A stretch of DNA of 64,000 bases from Torymus aiolomorphi (lineage: Eukaryota > Arthropoda > Insecta > Hymenoptera > Torymidae), in assembly GCA_036365515.1 (NCBI GenBank), contig CM070874.1, positions 164,938,297 to 165,002,296 of the forward strand, written 5' to 3'. Below, piece by piece: positions 30,540 to 41,393 of this stretch. The first letter of the stretch is position 1, and every line of letters starts with the position of its first letter. The notes beneath the pieces are model-generated. The model was not told where the DNA came from. It did not search any database and worked only from the letters and a program-made list of their open reading frames with translations. A program made the position numbers and the translations under genes.

Positions 30540-31246
30540 TTTTTCTTGGCATTTGCAAGTGCCTCTCGGAAGGCCCTACAGGCTCCTGATCCCGCCGTAT
30601 GGTTGCGGGAATCAGGTTTGTCCGCTTCTTCTGGACACAGGAAGCAACGTGGGGTGGCATTACATCCTGCGATCATGTGGCCTTCCGCCCCGCAGCGATA
30701 GCATCGCTTGCTGCGGTCGGGCCCTTTGCAGTCCGGGCTAAGATGGCCGAAGCCCAGACATTTATAGCAACGGGTAACCGTGGCTTTCCTGCGGATCCTG
30801 CAGTTGACCCAGCCTATCTTTATGCGGGCGGTGGCCATTAGCTGTTCCGCAGCCGGTGTGTCCACCGTCACTATGGCCATCCGTTGTGCCCTCGCATTTG
30901 GCCTAGTCAAGACAGACTGCAGGAACCCCTTGTAGTCCTGCAGGTCTCTTTTTAAGGCCTCCACTACTTCCTCACTGGACGTGCAACTGTCGAGGTCTCT
31001 GATCTCCAGGACGACTCTGGGGATCAGTTCCCTAACAACGGTGCAATCGTTTCCAGTAGCTTCTCTGAGTGCTTCTGAGAAGGCAGTTCTTGTTACTGAA
31101 TTGCCTTCTTTCAGCTCGAGGAGTACCTGACCTGCTCTTGTTTGCCGGATGGATCGGATCTCTACTCCACTCTCTTCAGGCTTGACAGCCTTACGTATGG
31201 TGGACAGAATGTCCGCATAGGACTTGCCGCCTGCCGGTTTGAGCAC
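30530..31246 (-). CDS. R1-like ORF1, C-terminal part with three zinc knuckles
   Basis: 238 residues. A central RNA-recognition-like region (EIRSIRQTRAGQVLLELK, VLEIRDLD) precedes zinc knuckles CYKCLGFGHLSPDC and CYRCGAEGHMIAGC and a third longer one starting CFLCPEE. This is the usual ORF1 layout of R1/I-type elements, a nucleic-acid chaperone. The true start lies upstream in another frame, so the ATG at 31246 is not the original start. Confidence 0.85.
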   Translation of the reverse strand: MLKPAGGKSYADILSTIRKAVKPEESGVEIRSIRQTRAGQVLLELKEGNSVTRTAFSEALREATGNDCTVVRELIPRVVLEIRDLDSCTSSEEVVEALKRDLQDYKGFLQSVLTRPNARAQRMAIVTVDTPAAEQLMATARIKIGWVNCRIRRKATVTRCYKCLGFGHLSPDCKGPDRSKRCYRCGAEGHMIAGCNATPRCFLCPEEADKPDSRNHTAGSGACRAFREALANAKKKWR

Positions 31247-31383
31247 GATCGCATCCGGCTTTGTTACCTTTTTTTCCTTCTTCTTTGTCTTCTGCTTCCT
31301 CTGCTGTTGTTGCGGTGCTGTTTCTGTGGCTGCTGCTGCTGTTGTTTCGGCTGCTTCCGCCCTTTTCTACTTTTTACAGCAAC

Positions 31384-31806
31384 TCAATCTTCCTTAGGGA
31401 TATCCGTCTTTTTCTTCTTCACTTGCTTTTCCCCCGTATCCAGGCTAGGTGGGCTAGAGGCGCCTCGCTTCGTGCCGCCAAGTGGCTCGGGGCCAAGTGA
31501 CCCTGTTGGTGTCCCCATACTTTCTACCAAGGACATCGTCCTTTGCCTCCTGGCTGGTGTGTAAGCCCTGGCTTGCTTAGCAGCACGTAGTTCCGTTATC
31601 ACGGCGCTTTCGAGCTGCTCCAGTTGGTCTACCATAACTGGCAACCCCTTTTTAATATCGTTTTTGATATTAGGCTGAGCTTTTAGCGCCTGCACCATAA
31701 CCTTGAGGAGCGCTCGCATTTCTGCGAGCACCTTCTCCACCGCAGTCTGGCATACACCTTCTTTCTCCTTAGTTTGTTGGTTGTGTTGGGTGTTTGAATT
31801 CATCAT
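31384..31806 (-). pseudogene. R1-like ORF1, N-terminal part
   Basis: 140 residues starting MMNSNTQHNQQTKEKEG, with a likely coiled coil (AEMRALLKVMVQALK) and a Lys-rich stretch near the end. It stops at 31384. The following 140 bases encode a Gln-rich stretch in a different frame before the C-terminal part opens, so a frameshift separates the two. Confidence 0.7.
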
Positions 31807-32518
31807 GCATAGAATATGTTGTTTAAGACGGTTCGCCCACTATGAGAGCCACACCTCGGTGTGGCTACTATCCCCGCCTATAAGGAACCCTAGTTATGGA
31901 TGCCGAAGCCGAGAGGCGGTTTGTCGGATGGTCACTCCTATCGGCACCTAGTGACTCTACAAAAAAGGTTACGGGATTGGCCCGCGCCATAATGAAACAA
32001 AGGTTTAACGTCACCCCTACCGAGTGGGCGATGTCGGGTCCGTCCCAACACCTGACCCAAACCTCGGGCTAGACGGTGTGCGATTTGCCCTACGCAACTT
32101 CGGGTATAAGGAAATACTGACCAGGTATTCCTTCAGACCTGTGCCCAACAATGATTGCTTCAATCCCACCATTGGCTCCAGTCATTGAGCACTAGAGCGG
32201 TCCTTCCACATTGAACATGCGTTTATCAATAATAATAATAATAAACGGAGAGGTTAGGTACTGACATCTCGTGCCACCCCGGTTAGGGAGTTTACTACTC
32301 TCCCTTTGGCTAGTCTAGCGGGAATATCCACAATCCGTCGGCCGCAGCCCATTCGCACAATGCTCATTCATTCTGCCATTCTCACGATTTCTTTGTTCGC
32401 GACCGCTTATTCATTATATTCACGGCTGACCAGACTATGCTGGCCGTTCCCCGATCCACAACCTGGGGACGCGCCCGGTAGCATAGAAAAATGCTCATCT
32501 ATCGTTGGATAGAACCCG
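31807..32518 (-). other. 5' UTR of the R1-like element
   Basis: Moderately GC-rich, noncoding, with a small (ATT)n inside at about 32228. The element begins at ATCCAACGATAGATGAGC-like sequence next to (AAT)n. The frames here have no domains. Confidence 0.5.
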
Positions 32519-32548
32519 GGAATAATAATAATAATAATAATAATGATG

Positions 32549-32629
<81 letters not shown>
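32519..32629. repeat. (AAT)n microsatellite
   Basis: About 36 AAT units with one TGATGAT interruption. Directly at the 5' end of the R1-like element. The Asn-repeat frame is an artefact. Confidence 0.95.
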
Positions 32630-32631
<2 letters not shown>

Positions 32632-32865
32632 CGTCAGTTCTACTTTGAATTAGTGGTTATCAGGTTTAAGTTTCAAATGACCCTTTCAGCATTTTTGAGG
32701 TTGTCTGGTCGAACGTTGATTTGACCTACTAATTTTTCTTTCTGATCCCCCTATCTCGGTTCTTATGGGGATTTCGATGTCAGAATCTAAGTACTTCATT
32801 TTAGCCCTTCCCTATCTGCTGGCATTGGTACTAGTGTTTTCGGGCTTAGTCGTCATTTAACTTGA
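32630..32865. other. Spacer, possibly LTR-derived
   Basis: Lies between (AAT)n and the putative 3' LTR segment. I could not match it to the other LTR. Confidence 0.3.
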
Positions 32866-32989
32866 TTATACGAGGTCGGTGACTCGATGTCACACGAACG
32901 AAGTGCTGCGTATACATTATTCTGTGTCTCGAAAAATCACTGATTTACTTTTTATTTGATGAATGTTTAAATGATACATCTCCGGACGT
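32866..32989 (-). repeat. 3' LTR segment
   Basis: On the minus strand it begins TGTTACGTCCGGAGATGTATC right after the polypurine tract. It matches 44370-44516 only loosely (GTCACACG, GAAGTGCTGC, TCTCCGGACGTA). The left border is uncertain. Confidence 0.5.
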
Positions 32990-33001
32990 AACACGTCCCC
33001 C
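32990..33001 (-). promoter_or_regulatory. Polypurine tract
   Basis: Minus-strand TAAGGGGGGACG immediately before the LTR start. This is the expected plus-strand primer site of a Gypsy element. Confidence 0.65.
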
Positions 33002-33565
33002 CTTAGACTGTTGAATGTCGTAGAAATTCAGCAAGTGAAGTAATTGAATGATCAATTTGAGTTATCAGTGATTTTTTCGTTACAAAAGATTTTATAATAA
33101 TAATAATAACCTACAATATAAAATTAATAATTTCAAATAAATTTTTGAATCGTCTATATATTTTAAAATAAATGAATTATTTTCTTTCTAATACTAGTTT
33201 TGCACTTAACCTACTGATTTACTTTGTACCGATTTTTCTAACGTTCAAATTGCAAAGAATTCCTATAGACATATATATAGATTTCGATAATTTAATTATT
33301 TCGTTATCGGTAATATGTAATAATTTTTTTGTTTTGCTGTATTTACATAAAATAGTCATTCATTAATTAAACTTAGAAATAATGTGCTTATTAAATAATT
33401 TTTTTAGTAAATAAACGATGAGAAATATATAGGGAATGATTCAAGTGATCATTCACTTCCCTCTCTGCTTAGAATTATTTATTATTTTATTCAATTTTTA
33501 TTTAACATTTTCGGGCATTTCTTTAACTTCGGGCATTATTTTTAACTAAAGTAATTTGTTGTGAA
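33002..33565. other. AT-rich 3' untranslated region of the Gypsy element
   Basis: Lies between the envelope-like region and the polypurine tract. No open frame of interest. Confidence 0.5.
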
Positions 33566-33823
33566 TTAGAATGAAAAGATTTTTATTTCATTTTCTTGTA
33601 TGAGTGTTGGTCGGATATCGTTCGTTGGGTTAGGGGGCGATTTAGGAAGGGGTGGTAGGGGTCTCAGATTAAATGGTCTTTGTATTTTTAATTCTTGTAG
33701 TTCGAGTTCCTCGTGTTTTTTAGTACTGATTTTTCTTTGGATTGGCCTAGAGATTGTCGGTTTGCTGACTATTATTTCTTTTAGCTCGCTGTTGCTTTTA
33801 TTTTTTTTCTCCTGTCTCATCAA
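33566..33823 (-). CDS. Proline-rich tail frame after the envelope-like region
   Basis: 85 residues, overlapping the end of the envelope-like frame by 26 bases. Rich in Lys and Glu, then Pro (RPLPPLPKSPPNP). It opens in an A-rich run, so it may be the cytoplasmic tail joined by a frameshift in the ancestral gene, or a separate small ORF. Unrecognised. Confidence 0.35.
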   Translation of the reverse strand: MMRQEKKNKSNSELKEIIVSKPTISRPIQRKISTKKHEELELQELKIQRPFNLRPLPPLPKSPPNPTNDIRPTLIQENEIKIFSF

Positions 33824-35595
33824 GTTTGTTCAATACTACTAGTAGATGTGTTATGGAGGTAAACATTGCCCCAAGAAGATGTGTGGAACATCCATGTAGT
33901 TTTTGTAATGTGTGACCTCGTATTACTGTATCTACTAACATTTTTATTAACTGTAGTAGGATTAGAGTCATTATAATTGCAGAACTATATGTTCCATATT
34001 CTTTGTATTTCTCTAGTAGTTTTTTCCAAGTATTTTCAGCAATGGTAGTTAATGTTCTTTCTGTGAGAAGATTACTCATGATGTCATCTTTTGCAGAATT
34101 TTCGCTTCGTGTAAATTTTTTATTATGTTTATTATAGATTTTTTTTCCATCGGGTAAAGTAGTCTTTCCTGGAAATGTTCCAGGTCATGTTGTGTATATA
34201 TCCCACTAGTTGCTAGTGAGGTTAATGTTTCTGTAGTCCAATTTCTGATTATTTTTGGTTTAAAGGTGGTTATGTTTTTTTCAATCTTTCTAGGTGTGGG
34301 TGTTAGACTTATCCAGTTATTATCTATTTTGTAGTAAGGTAGAATTATCGTATCACAGTCGATTTGAGTTCCTGTTCTTATTAAAATATGAGTTTTTGGT
34401 GTAAGAAACCAAGTAGTATTTCTAGCTGTAACAGGAAGTTCTTCGTAACATTCTTTTGTATGCTTGATTTTTACATTGATAGGGGTGCATTTTATTAAAT
34501 GTATTGCATTACATTGTATGCAAATTCATCTGGGGAATGGGAGGCTAATGATAAGGAATTTAGAATTTCCTTTCTTTCTAATTCACATATTTTTGTTAAA
34601 ATATTTAAATATAAGCTTTTAAATTGCGCCCGAAAATGTTTTTCTACATGAACAAATTTCGCATTTGTATACGCAAAAATATCTATATTAATTAAATCTT
34701 GCTGATGACTCACATCGTTATCGAATAGAACATTTACATTGGTTTTTTCGTAAATAAATAATTTAGGGTGTTCCGTTTTTGTTATAATTCTGTCGCAAAA
34801 CTTAATACTTTCTACAGCATTTAAAGAAAAAGATATATCGTAAGTATTTATTGTACACATTACTTCCTGGTTTGGTGATAATGTTTTTGTTACAATGCCC
34901 TTAAACAGAACATCGTATTTGTTATCAAAACAATTTTCGTTTGGAAAATGCGACCACAATGTGTAACCGGCTTGAACGTCTATGCAATGCTCGTCTGAGA
35001 ATCTGCATGTCGTTCCTGAATTTAAATGTAATTTATTATTATTTAAATTTACCTTTGCATATTCTTCCGTAAGTGTAATTTTTATGAGCCCTTGAACAAG
35101 AAGATTATCCCAACTTCCGTAATCATCCGCGTAGGTGCCTCCTGAACAAGATTTCCCTTCGTTTTTTCCTGCGAGGTCTATTCCAACTGTTTTGGTTTCG
35201 TTTATTTTAATATTTGCTATTGTGTGAAAGTTGTCATATTTAAATATTCCTGTATTGTGTAGAAATTTACATTGTTCTGCACTAGTGTCGTATAAATATT
35301 CCTGTAGGCCGTTTTCAACTGGACCTAAGTGGCTGAACATTTCGCAGTGATATATTGTTCATCTTATTTCTATTTTGCATTGTATTACGTGATTTGTTTT
35401 GAATTCCGCTAATTGTAGTAATTGTATGGTCATATTTGTGATTATTAAATCTTCCTCGTGAAAATTACAGTCTCCATTGTCTACAAGAGAGTCCGTTGTT
35501 ACTGTTGGGTCAGTAGAACCGCAATCGAATCCAATTATTGCTTGATTTGGTTGTAGTAAGTTATATATTAAAAAGATTTTTAGTAACTCCATCAT
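33798..35595 (-). pseudogene. Envelope-like glycoprotein region
   Basis: Three frames: 35595-35359 with a hydrophobic N-terminal segment (likely signal peptide), 35340-34495 with many Cys and a GSWDNLLVQG block, and 34510-33798 with a late hydrophobic segment near 33940-33990 (likely membrane anchor). The first two are in the same phase and separated by one stop; the next step is a frameshift. From memory the Cys-rich ectodomain resembles glycoproteins of chuvirus-type origin found in arthropod LTR elements. This was not checked. The gene is broken at several points and cannot encode an intact protein. Confidence 0.55.
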
Positions 35596-35628
35596 GTCCT
35601 ATAACAGAACATTATGTTATTATTTTTA

Positions 35629-36731
35629 TTATTTTACAAGGCTTAATTTGTTCGAATGAACTGTTTTTGCGTTGTAGTTTATAGTAATATTGTTATTTGC
35701 ATTTATTTTTATTATGTCAAACGGACCTTGATAATGATTTTGTTCAAGTTTTCTCGGTTTTGGTTCTTTTAAGAGCCATACTTTGTCTTCTTTTTTAAAT
35801 TGTATCGGGTTTATAAGTTTGTCATAATAAATTTTTGATTTTTGTTTTGAAATTATTAAGTTATTTCTAGCTAACTCGGTAGTTGTAGTCATGTTTTTTA
35901 TTAATTTCTCTAAATACCCGTTATAGGTCGGTAATAATTCCGATCTTTTAATTGGTTTACTAGATGGAACTCTTGCAGGATAAGCAAAAACAAGTTCGTA
36001 TGGTGTAAACTTATGACTACTATGTACGCTTGTATTATAATGAAGTTGTGCAAATTCTATTAGTTCGTCCCATTCGTATTTTTTTGTTGAAAAATTTTTT
36101 AGATATTCGCATAGTGGGTGGTGTGCCCTTTCTAAAGATCCATTTGATTGTGGCGAAAATGCTGTTGTTTCAATTTTTTTTAATTTGAATCTTTTAGCTA
36201 TTTGTTTAATAAGATAACTTGTAAAATTTGCTCCTCTATCGGTTAGTACTATTTTTGGTGAGCCAAATATACATATAAAATTTTTTATAAAAGCGTTTGA
36301 TACCGATTCCGCCGTTTGATCTTTTAGGAACGATAAAATTATAAATTTAGATAATTGATCTTGTATAGATAAGATATATTATTACTGTTTTTAGTAGTGT
36401 TAAATGGTCCTACAATATCCATAGCAATTTTATCAAAAGTTTTTGCTGGTGTGTCCGTGATAATCATTCGTTGCTCAGTTTTTTTCCGTTTTAATTTATT
36501 TCTTTGGTAGATTTCGCATTTGTTTACTCTGTTCTGAATATCTGATTTCAAATTTTCCCAAAAATATTTCTCTTTGATACGATTGTAAGTTCTGTTTATG
36601 CCTGAATGTCCCCCTATTGTAGAGGAGTGATAAGTATAAAAAATTCTATTTCTATCGTTTATATTTACATAATCTATATTATTCAGGCATATTATTACTT
36701 TAATTTTTGTGTTTTGAAAATTGTCTTTCAA
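35629..36731 (-). pseudogene. Gypsy integrase
   Basis: The frame at 36731-36339 carries the zinc domain (HSSTIGGHSGINRTYNR, then CEIYQRNK) and the first catalytic Asp (KIAMDIVGPF). The core continues at about 36330-35900 with LTDRGANFTS (Asp) and SPQSNGSLERAHH (Glu). The C-terminal chromatin or DNA-binding part is 35892-35629 (KEDKVWLLKEPKPRKL, GPFDIIKI). All three acidic residues are visible, but frame breaks interrupt the gene. Confidence 0.8.
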
Positions 36732-37132
36732 TATTTTTTCTATTTCTTCCCAACTTATGTTTAAAATTTCAATATTCCTCGATATGCTAAAATGAATATC
36801 TTCTGTGTGTTAAACATTTCTTTTAATTTTTGTGTTAATTATTATTTTATTAAGTTTTCTTTAACTATTTTCGATGTTCCTGATGTATCAAGACATAAAA
36901 TAAATATTTTCTTATTTTCAATATTAATTATATCTATTTCGCCTTTTTTAAAGTTTGTATTTATTTTTAAGTTTTTATTTTTGATTAATACAAGTTAGTA
37001 TTCTCGTCTAATGTTTGATGTTCATGTGATATAAGATGCACAATGTTGTCGTTTCTAAATTGTATCGCGTTTTTTGAATATATTATGTTTTGTAGCGTTT
37101 GCGTCGTTGTGCCTTTGTTGTTTTTATTATTT
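36732..37132 (-). pseudogene. Decayed RNase H-integrase connector
   Basis: AT-rich with frame breaks. No clear domain; by position it is the tether between RNase H and integrase. Confidence 0.4.
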
Positions 37133-37820
37133 TTATCTTTTTTTTTCCTGTTTTTGCGTACCAGCTGTAGTTTTTCTTGATCTTCCCCCTTTTTGTTGAG
37201 TTTTTGACTGAACTTTATTCGTTTCGCTTGTTTTATCAGTTTCGTTTGGTGATTCTATGTTGGTATTTAATTCGTTTCTCTTTTGTGCTCTTGTAATTAC
37301 GAAAACTTCTATGGAATTTCGGGACAGTGCGTCTGCGTTAGCATTTTGTTTCCCTGGTTTATACACGATATCAAAATCATAATCAGATAGTTTTAATCTC
37401 TATTTTTGTACTCTAGCGTTGTTGTCAACTGTTTTTAACCACAATAAAGGTTCGTGATCCGTGACGATTGTCAATTTGGTTCCGTATATATAATTTTTAA
37501 ATGTTTTTACTGCAAACATTATAGCTAATGCCTCTTTTTGATATGTGTGATATTTAATTTCAGCTTTATGTAAGCTTCGTGATGCATAGGCAATTGCTGG
37601 CTATTCACTTATTATTCCTTGTGATAAGATTGCACCTAAAGCAAAATTTGAAGCATCTGATGTGATAATAAATGGTTTGTCGAAACGTGGGTATGCCAGA
37701 ACTGGTGCTGTACATAATAAATATTTAATTTCATCAAAGGCTATTTGTTGGTCTTTTTCCCAATGAAATTTTACGTCTTTTTCTAGTAATATATTTAAAG
37801 GTTTTGTTATTTTTGCATAG
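37133..37820 (-). pseudogene. Gypsy RNase H
   Basis: Minus-strand blocks SDASNFALGAILSQ (catalytic Asp), YHTYQKEALAIMFAVK (Glu), IVTDHEPLLWL (Asp) and VYKPGKQNANADALSRN, the usual end of the domain. Two in-frame stops lie inside, near 37600 and 37395. Confidence 0.75.
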
Positions 37821-37824
37821 TTTT

Positions 37825-38912
37825 CTATATATATCTTCTGTAGTAATTCGAAAGTCCTAAAAATTCTCTAATACATCTAATGTTTTTAGATATTGGAAAT
37901 TTATTTACTGCTTCTACCTTTTTTGGATCCGGTTTTATGCCATGTTCGCTTATAATATGTCCTAAATAACATACTTCTCTTTTTATAAATTCGTATTTTT
38001 CCGGTTCTAATTTTAAATTAGCTTCCCTTAATTGTTGTGCCACTATATTGAATCTTTCGTTTGTTTCGTCTATAGTCTCTCCAAAAATTATTATATCATC
38101 GATAAAAACAAAGCATATTCTACTGATTAAATCGCCTAAGGCTGTATTCAGAACTCTTTGAAATGTACGCGGCGAATTTTTTAATCCGAAAGGTAATACG
38201 TGAAATTCGAAACGTCCTAATGGATGTATACTAAAAGCTGTTTTGTGTATGTCTTTTGATTTCATGGGAATTTGATGAAATCCTGATTTTATATGTATGA
38301 CATAATAAAACTTCGTTTTCCCCAATTGATCAAAAATTTCTGTAATGGTTGGAAGTAAGTAGGGATCCGAGATTGTTTTCTCATTTAATTTTCGATAATC
38401 TATAACTAAACGCCATCGTTTTTGTCCGTTTACTAGCTGTTTTTTTTTTCTACAATCCATGCTGGAGCGTTGAAAGCACTTTTTGAATTCCTTACCAGAT
38501 TATTTTTTATTAATTTTTTTGTTTCTTCTGCGGCCACTTCCTTTAGCTTATATGGTAAAGGAAATTGTTTTACGTATACAGGTTTATCATCTATTAAGTT
38601 TATTTCATGTTGTTCTACGTTACATGATCCCAAATTGTCGCCCTCTAACCAGAATATGTCTTTATTTTTTATTACTAAATCTTTAATAATTATTTTATTA
38701 TTTTCAGGTAAGTTTTCGTAACGGATTTTTTTGAGTAACTCTTCCTCGCGGTCTGATTTTTTGTTTGAATCATTTTTTTCTATAAAATTTATTGATCCTA
38801 AGTTTAAAATTTCATTTTCATTTATTTGTAAATTATCCGTTATTTGAAAACCGTCAGGCAAATAATCTATTTCATAAGAGATAAAGTTATATTCTTTCTC
38901 GTTTCCATACAT
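37825..38912 (-). pseudogene. Gypsy reverse transcriptase
   Basis: Two overlapping frames, 38912-38433 and 38460-37825, meet at a T-run, so a slip in a homopolymer broke the gene. Motifs: VKQFPLPYKLKE, RWRLVIDYRKLNEKT, KSGFHQIPM, VLPFGLKNSPRTFQRV, FVFIDDIIIFG and CYLGHIISEHGIKPD. The residue before KSGFHQ that should be the catalytic Asp of motif A reads His (VIHIKSG), so polymerase activity is lost even without the frameshift. Confidence 0.85.
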
Positions 38913-39937
38913 TTTTTTTTATATTCTTCTAAATCAGACTCAATATTCTTATTTATTATTGTCAAAAATTGTTTGTAGTCTGTCGGTTTGATTTCCTCAA
39001 AATCCATTGTTTCATCTTTATTTTCAAAAACTATATTAATATTATTTATTAAGGACTTGATATTATTTTTGTTATTCTGCAAAATTGTTTCGTAATGTAC
39101 GTCTGCTTTGTCCTTGGGTAATATTTCGTCGAGCATTTTTCTCTGTAGTTCTGTTTCCTCTTTGTTATGTTCAGGAATTTGATTTAAGATTTGTGTTATA
39201 TCTTCATAAAATGTTATTTCCGAAGTTATTTCTATCTCTTTTTTGTTAATTAATTCAGGTTCATAGGATACAGAGCACGTCGCTTCTTCAGATTTCCCCG
39301 AATTTTTGCTTAACATTAGTTTTTCTAGCTTTATTTCCTCTTCAAATTCCAATTTCGCTTGTTGTTCTATTGGTATGTTTTCCATTTCCTTATTAAATGT
39401 TTGTCTTATTTTATTTCCCTGGGATTTATGGTTATTTGTAATTGTATTAAAAGAGCCTGTTTTTATCGTGTATCTTAATTTCAATGCAATTTTACTATTA
39501 TTTAATTGTAAATAACCTTCATCTAGTCTTAACTTCTGTTCCGAGAGTGTTTTAATACCTATTATTCCATCGTAAGGGAGAGAAAATTCTTCAGGAGCTA
39601 CATGAAAATCAATAAACAAATCATTAATTGGCATTTTTACTACTCCCAATGTTTCTATGGCCTTGTCTGTGATGCCCGATAGCTGAATTTTCTTATTTTC
39701 TAATATTATGTATGGTGGTATTTGATTTTTCCTAATAATGTTTAATTGGGCTCCGCTATCTACGAGTAATTTGCATGATTTCGCGGTGTAAGGATTTTTT
39801 ATTTCAATATACTGTAGTGCATTTTCCAATTTTAGAAAGTACATTGTAATTTTTGATGAAGTTAGTTTATTATTTGAATTTGTTGCGTTCATTTGAGTAT
39901 CTGACAGATTTTCTTCTTCATTCTTCTTGATTAACAT
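38867..39937 (-). CDS. Gypsy protease and linker
   Basis: 356 residues. The retropepsin part has KLLVDSGAQLNII (active-site Asp-Ser-Gly), a middle hydrophobic region and YDGIIG near the end of the domain. The rest is an acidic, repeat-poor linker before the RT. The zinc-knuckle region ends upstream with several stops, so the true start is in another frame. Confidence 0.75.
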   Translation of the reverse strand: MLIKKNEEENLSDTQMNATNSNNKLTSSKITMYFLKLENALQYIEIKNPYTAKSCKLLVDSGAQLNIIRKNQIPPYIILENKKIQLSGITDKAIETLGVVKMPINDLFIDFHVAPEEFSLPYDGIIGIKTLSEQKLRLDEGYLQLNNSKIALKLRYTIKTGSFNTITNNHKSQGNKIRQTFNKEMENIPIEQQAKLEFEEEIKLEKLMLSKNSGKSEEATCSVSYEPELINKKEIEITSEITFYEDITQILNQIPEHNKEETELQRKMLDEILPKDKADVHYETILQNNKNNIKSLINNINIVFENKDETMDFEEIKPTDYKQFLTIINKNIESDLEEYKKKCMETRKNITLSLMK

Positions 39938-40139
39938 ATCAACTTCAACGTCTTTTGTAGTTAATTTATTTTCTTGATTTTCTAACTCTAATTTTTTTGT
40001 AGTTTTATCTGTTAATGTGATTATTTTGATGTTCGTTTTATTGTCGAGTGTTTCGTTTTGTTTTCTTCTGATCCACTCGCTCTCAGAAGAATTTAAGCGT
40101 TTCCCGAATATCGCTGTTCGTAGACATTTTGCTGTCTCC

Positions 40140-41320
40140 TATAGCATTCTTCAAGTGAGTGAGTCATACTTTTGCAGAGGCTACAGAATTTTTCTAATTT
40201 ACCTTCTACTTGTTTCAATAACATACAATTTCCGATCGTATGTCCCCTTTCCCTGCAATAGGCACAAGTTGGTGCTGTTTCTGCCTTTCGTAATTTCCTA
40301 CAATTTTCTATTGAATGTCCTGGGATTCTACAAAATTCACAATATAGTTTTTTTTCCTTTTTGCGTGTTTATTTTTTTATCAAAATTCGTGGTTCTTGGA
40401 TGAAAATATTGTTGTTGCGTTTTATTTGTGAATACATGTGAATTGTTATCGGTGTGATAATTGTTTCTGTTTTCTGGATTATTATAATTTGATTTGTTAA
40501 TTGTATAATTATTATTTATTGGTAAATTAGTGTTTCTATCTGGGAAATGCGTTGCTGTATGTGCTGTTGCTTCTCAAATTTGAAAATTTATTCTATTTCC
40601 GAATGCTTGTTGTCTACTTTGCATAGCCATAATTCCCGCTGTTTGGCAATCCGAGGTTTCGTGACCTTCTATAGCACAGATTGTGCACCATATCATTTTC
40701 CTTGTTACCTGACAGTATTTCATTACATGTCCGGGTTTATTATTGCACCTTTGACATACTGCCGACGGGCAGTTCGTCATTGTGTGACTCACGTTACCAC
40801 AGAGTTCGCAACACTCATCGGCGTTAGCACTTTTTTCGCACATATTTGGGTCATGTCCTTTTTTCTTGCATTTCCAACATAATTCATATTTTTTTATAAT
40901 CGGGCATTGTGTTACTGTGTGTCCCATGTTTTGGCAGTACTGACAATGGTTTCCCTGCATTTCGTTTAATCTACATGTATCTATTGAATGTCCACTTAAG
41001 CTACAATAATTGCAAATTAATTCTATTTTATCTTTTACTGTATTACAAAAGTATGATAAGTGGTCTTTATTTTTACAATATACGCATCCTGCATTTACGA
41101 AACACATTGCTTCATGAAATTTATCGTTACAAATTTGACAATGAAACGTTCTAGCTTCCTTTTTTATATTTAATTTCTCAGTATTGAATAGTATATTTGC
41201 TTTATCTTCTCTTAGTAATTTTTTTTTTCGAGTCTTAATTCTATCTATTGCTTTTTTCATAGCGGCATGTATACTATTCAGTTCGCCTAGTTCTACTCTT
41301 ATTTCTTGTTTCAAACCGTT
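40140..41320 (-). pseudogene. Gag nucleocapsid region with about 11 zinc knuckles
   Basis: Frame 41314-40574 has eight CCHC-type knuckles, among them CNYCSLSGHSIDTC, CQYCQNMGHTVTQC, CWKCKKKGHDPNMC and CTICAIEGHETSDC. After frame breaks, three more occur at 40345-40145: CEFCRIPGHSIENC, CAYCRERGHTIGNC and CSLCKSMTHSLEEC. Most Gypsy gag proteins have none to three. The repeats differ in sequence, so the array is an old expansion. The region is followed by about 200 bases of broken sequence before the protease. Confidence 0.8.
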
Positions 41321-41393
41321 TTTAAAACTGTTTAATACATCATCTTCTAGTTGAGTTTTAAATATTTGTAATTGCTCTGCGTAACGCCGTCCT

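Larger units (their letters stand above)
30126..32518 (-). mobile_element. R1-like non-LTR retrotransposon, 3'-truncated
   Basis: Reads on the minus strand. It has a 5' UTR of about 700 bases (31807-32518), ORF1 in two frames, and only the first ~130 residues of the ORF2 endonuclease. It stops at AT-rich DNA with no RT. Its 5' end touches an (AAT)n tract. Loss of the 3' rather than the 5' part is not explained by incomplete reverse transcription, so a later deletion or rearrangement is likely. Confidence 0.8.

Noticed and set aside
32491..32724. Asn-repeat frame
   Set aside because: Translation of the (AAT)n microsatellite.
38470..40403. Plus-strand hydrophobic frames across the Gypsy region
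   Set aside because: They are antisense shadows of Lys- and Asn-rich retroelement genes, which look membrane-like when read on the opposite strand.
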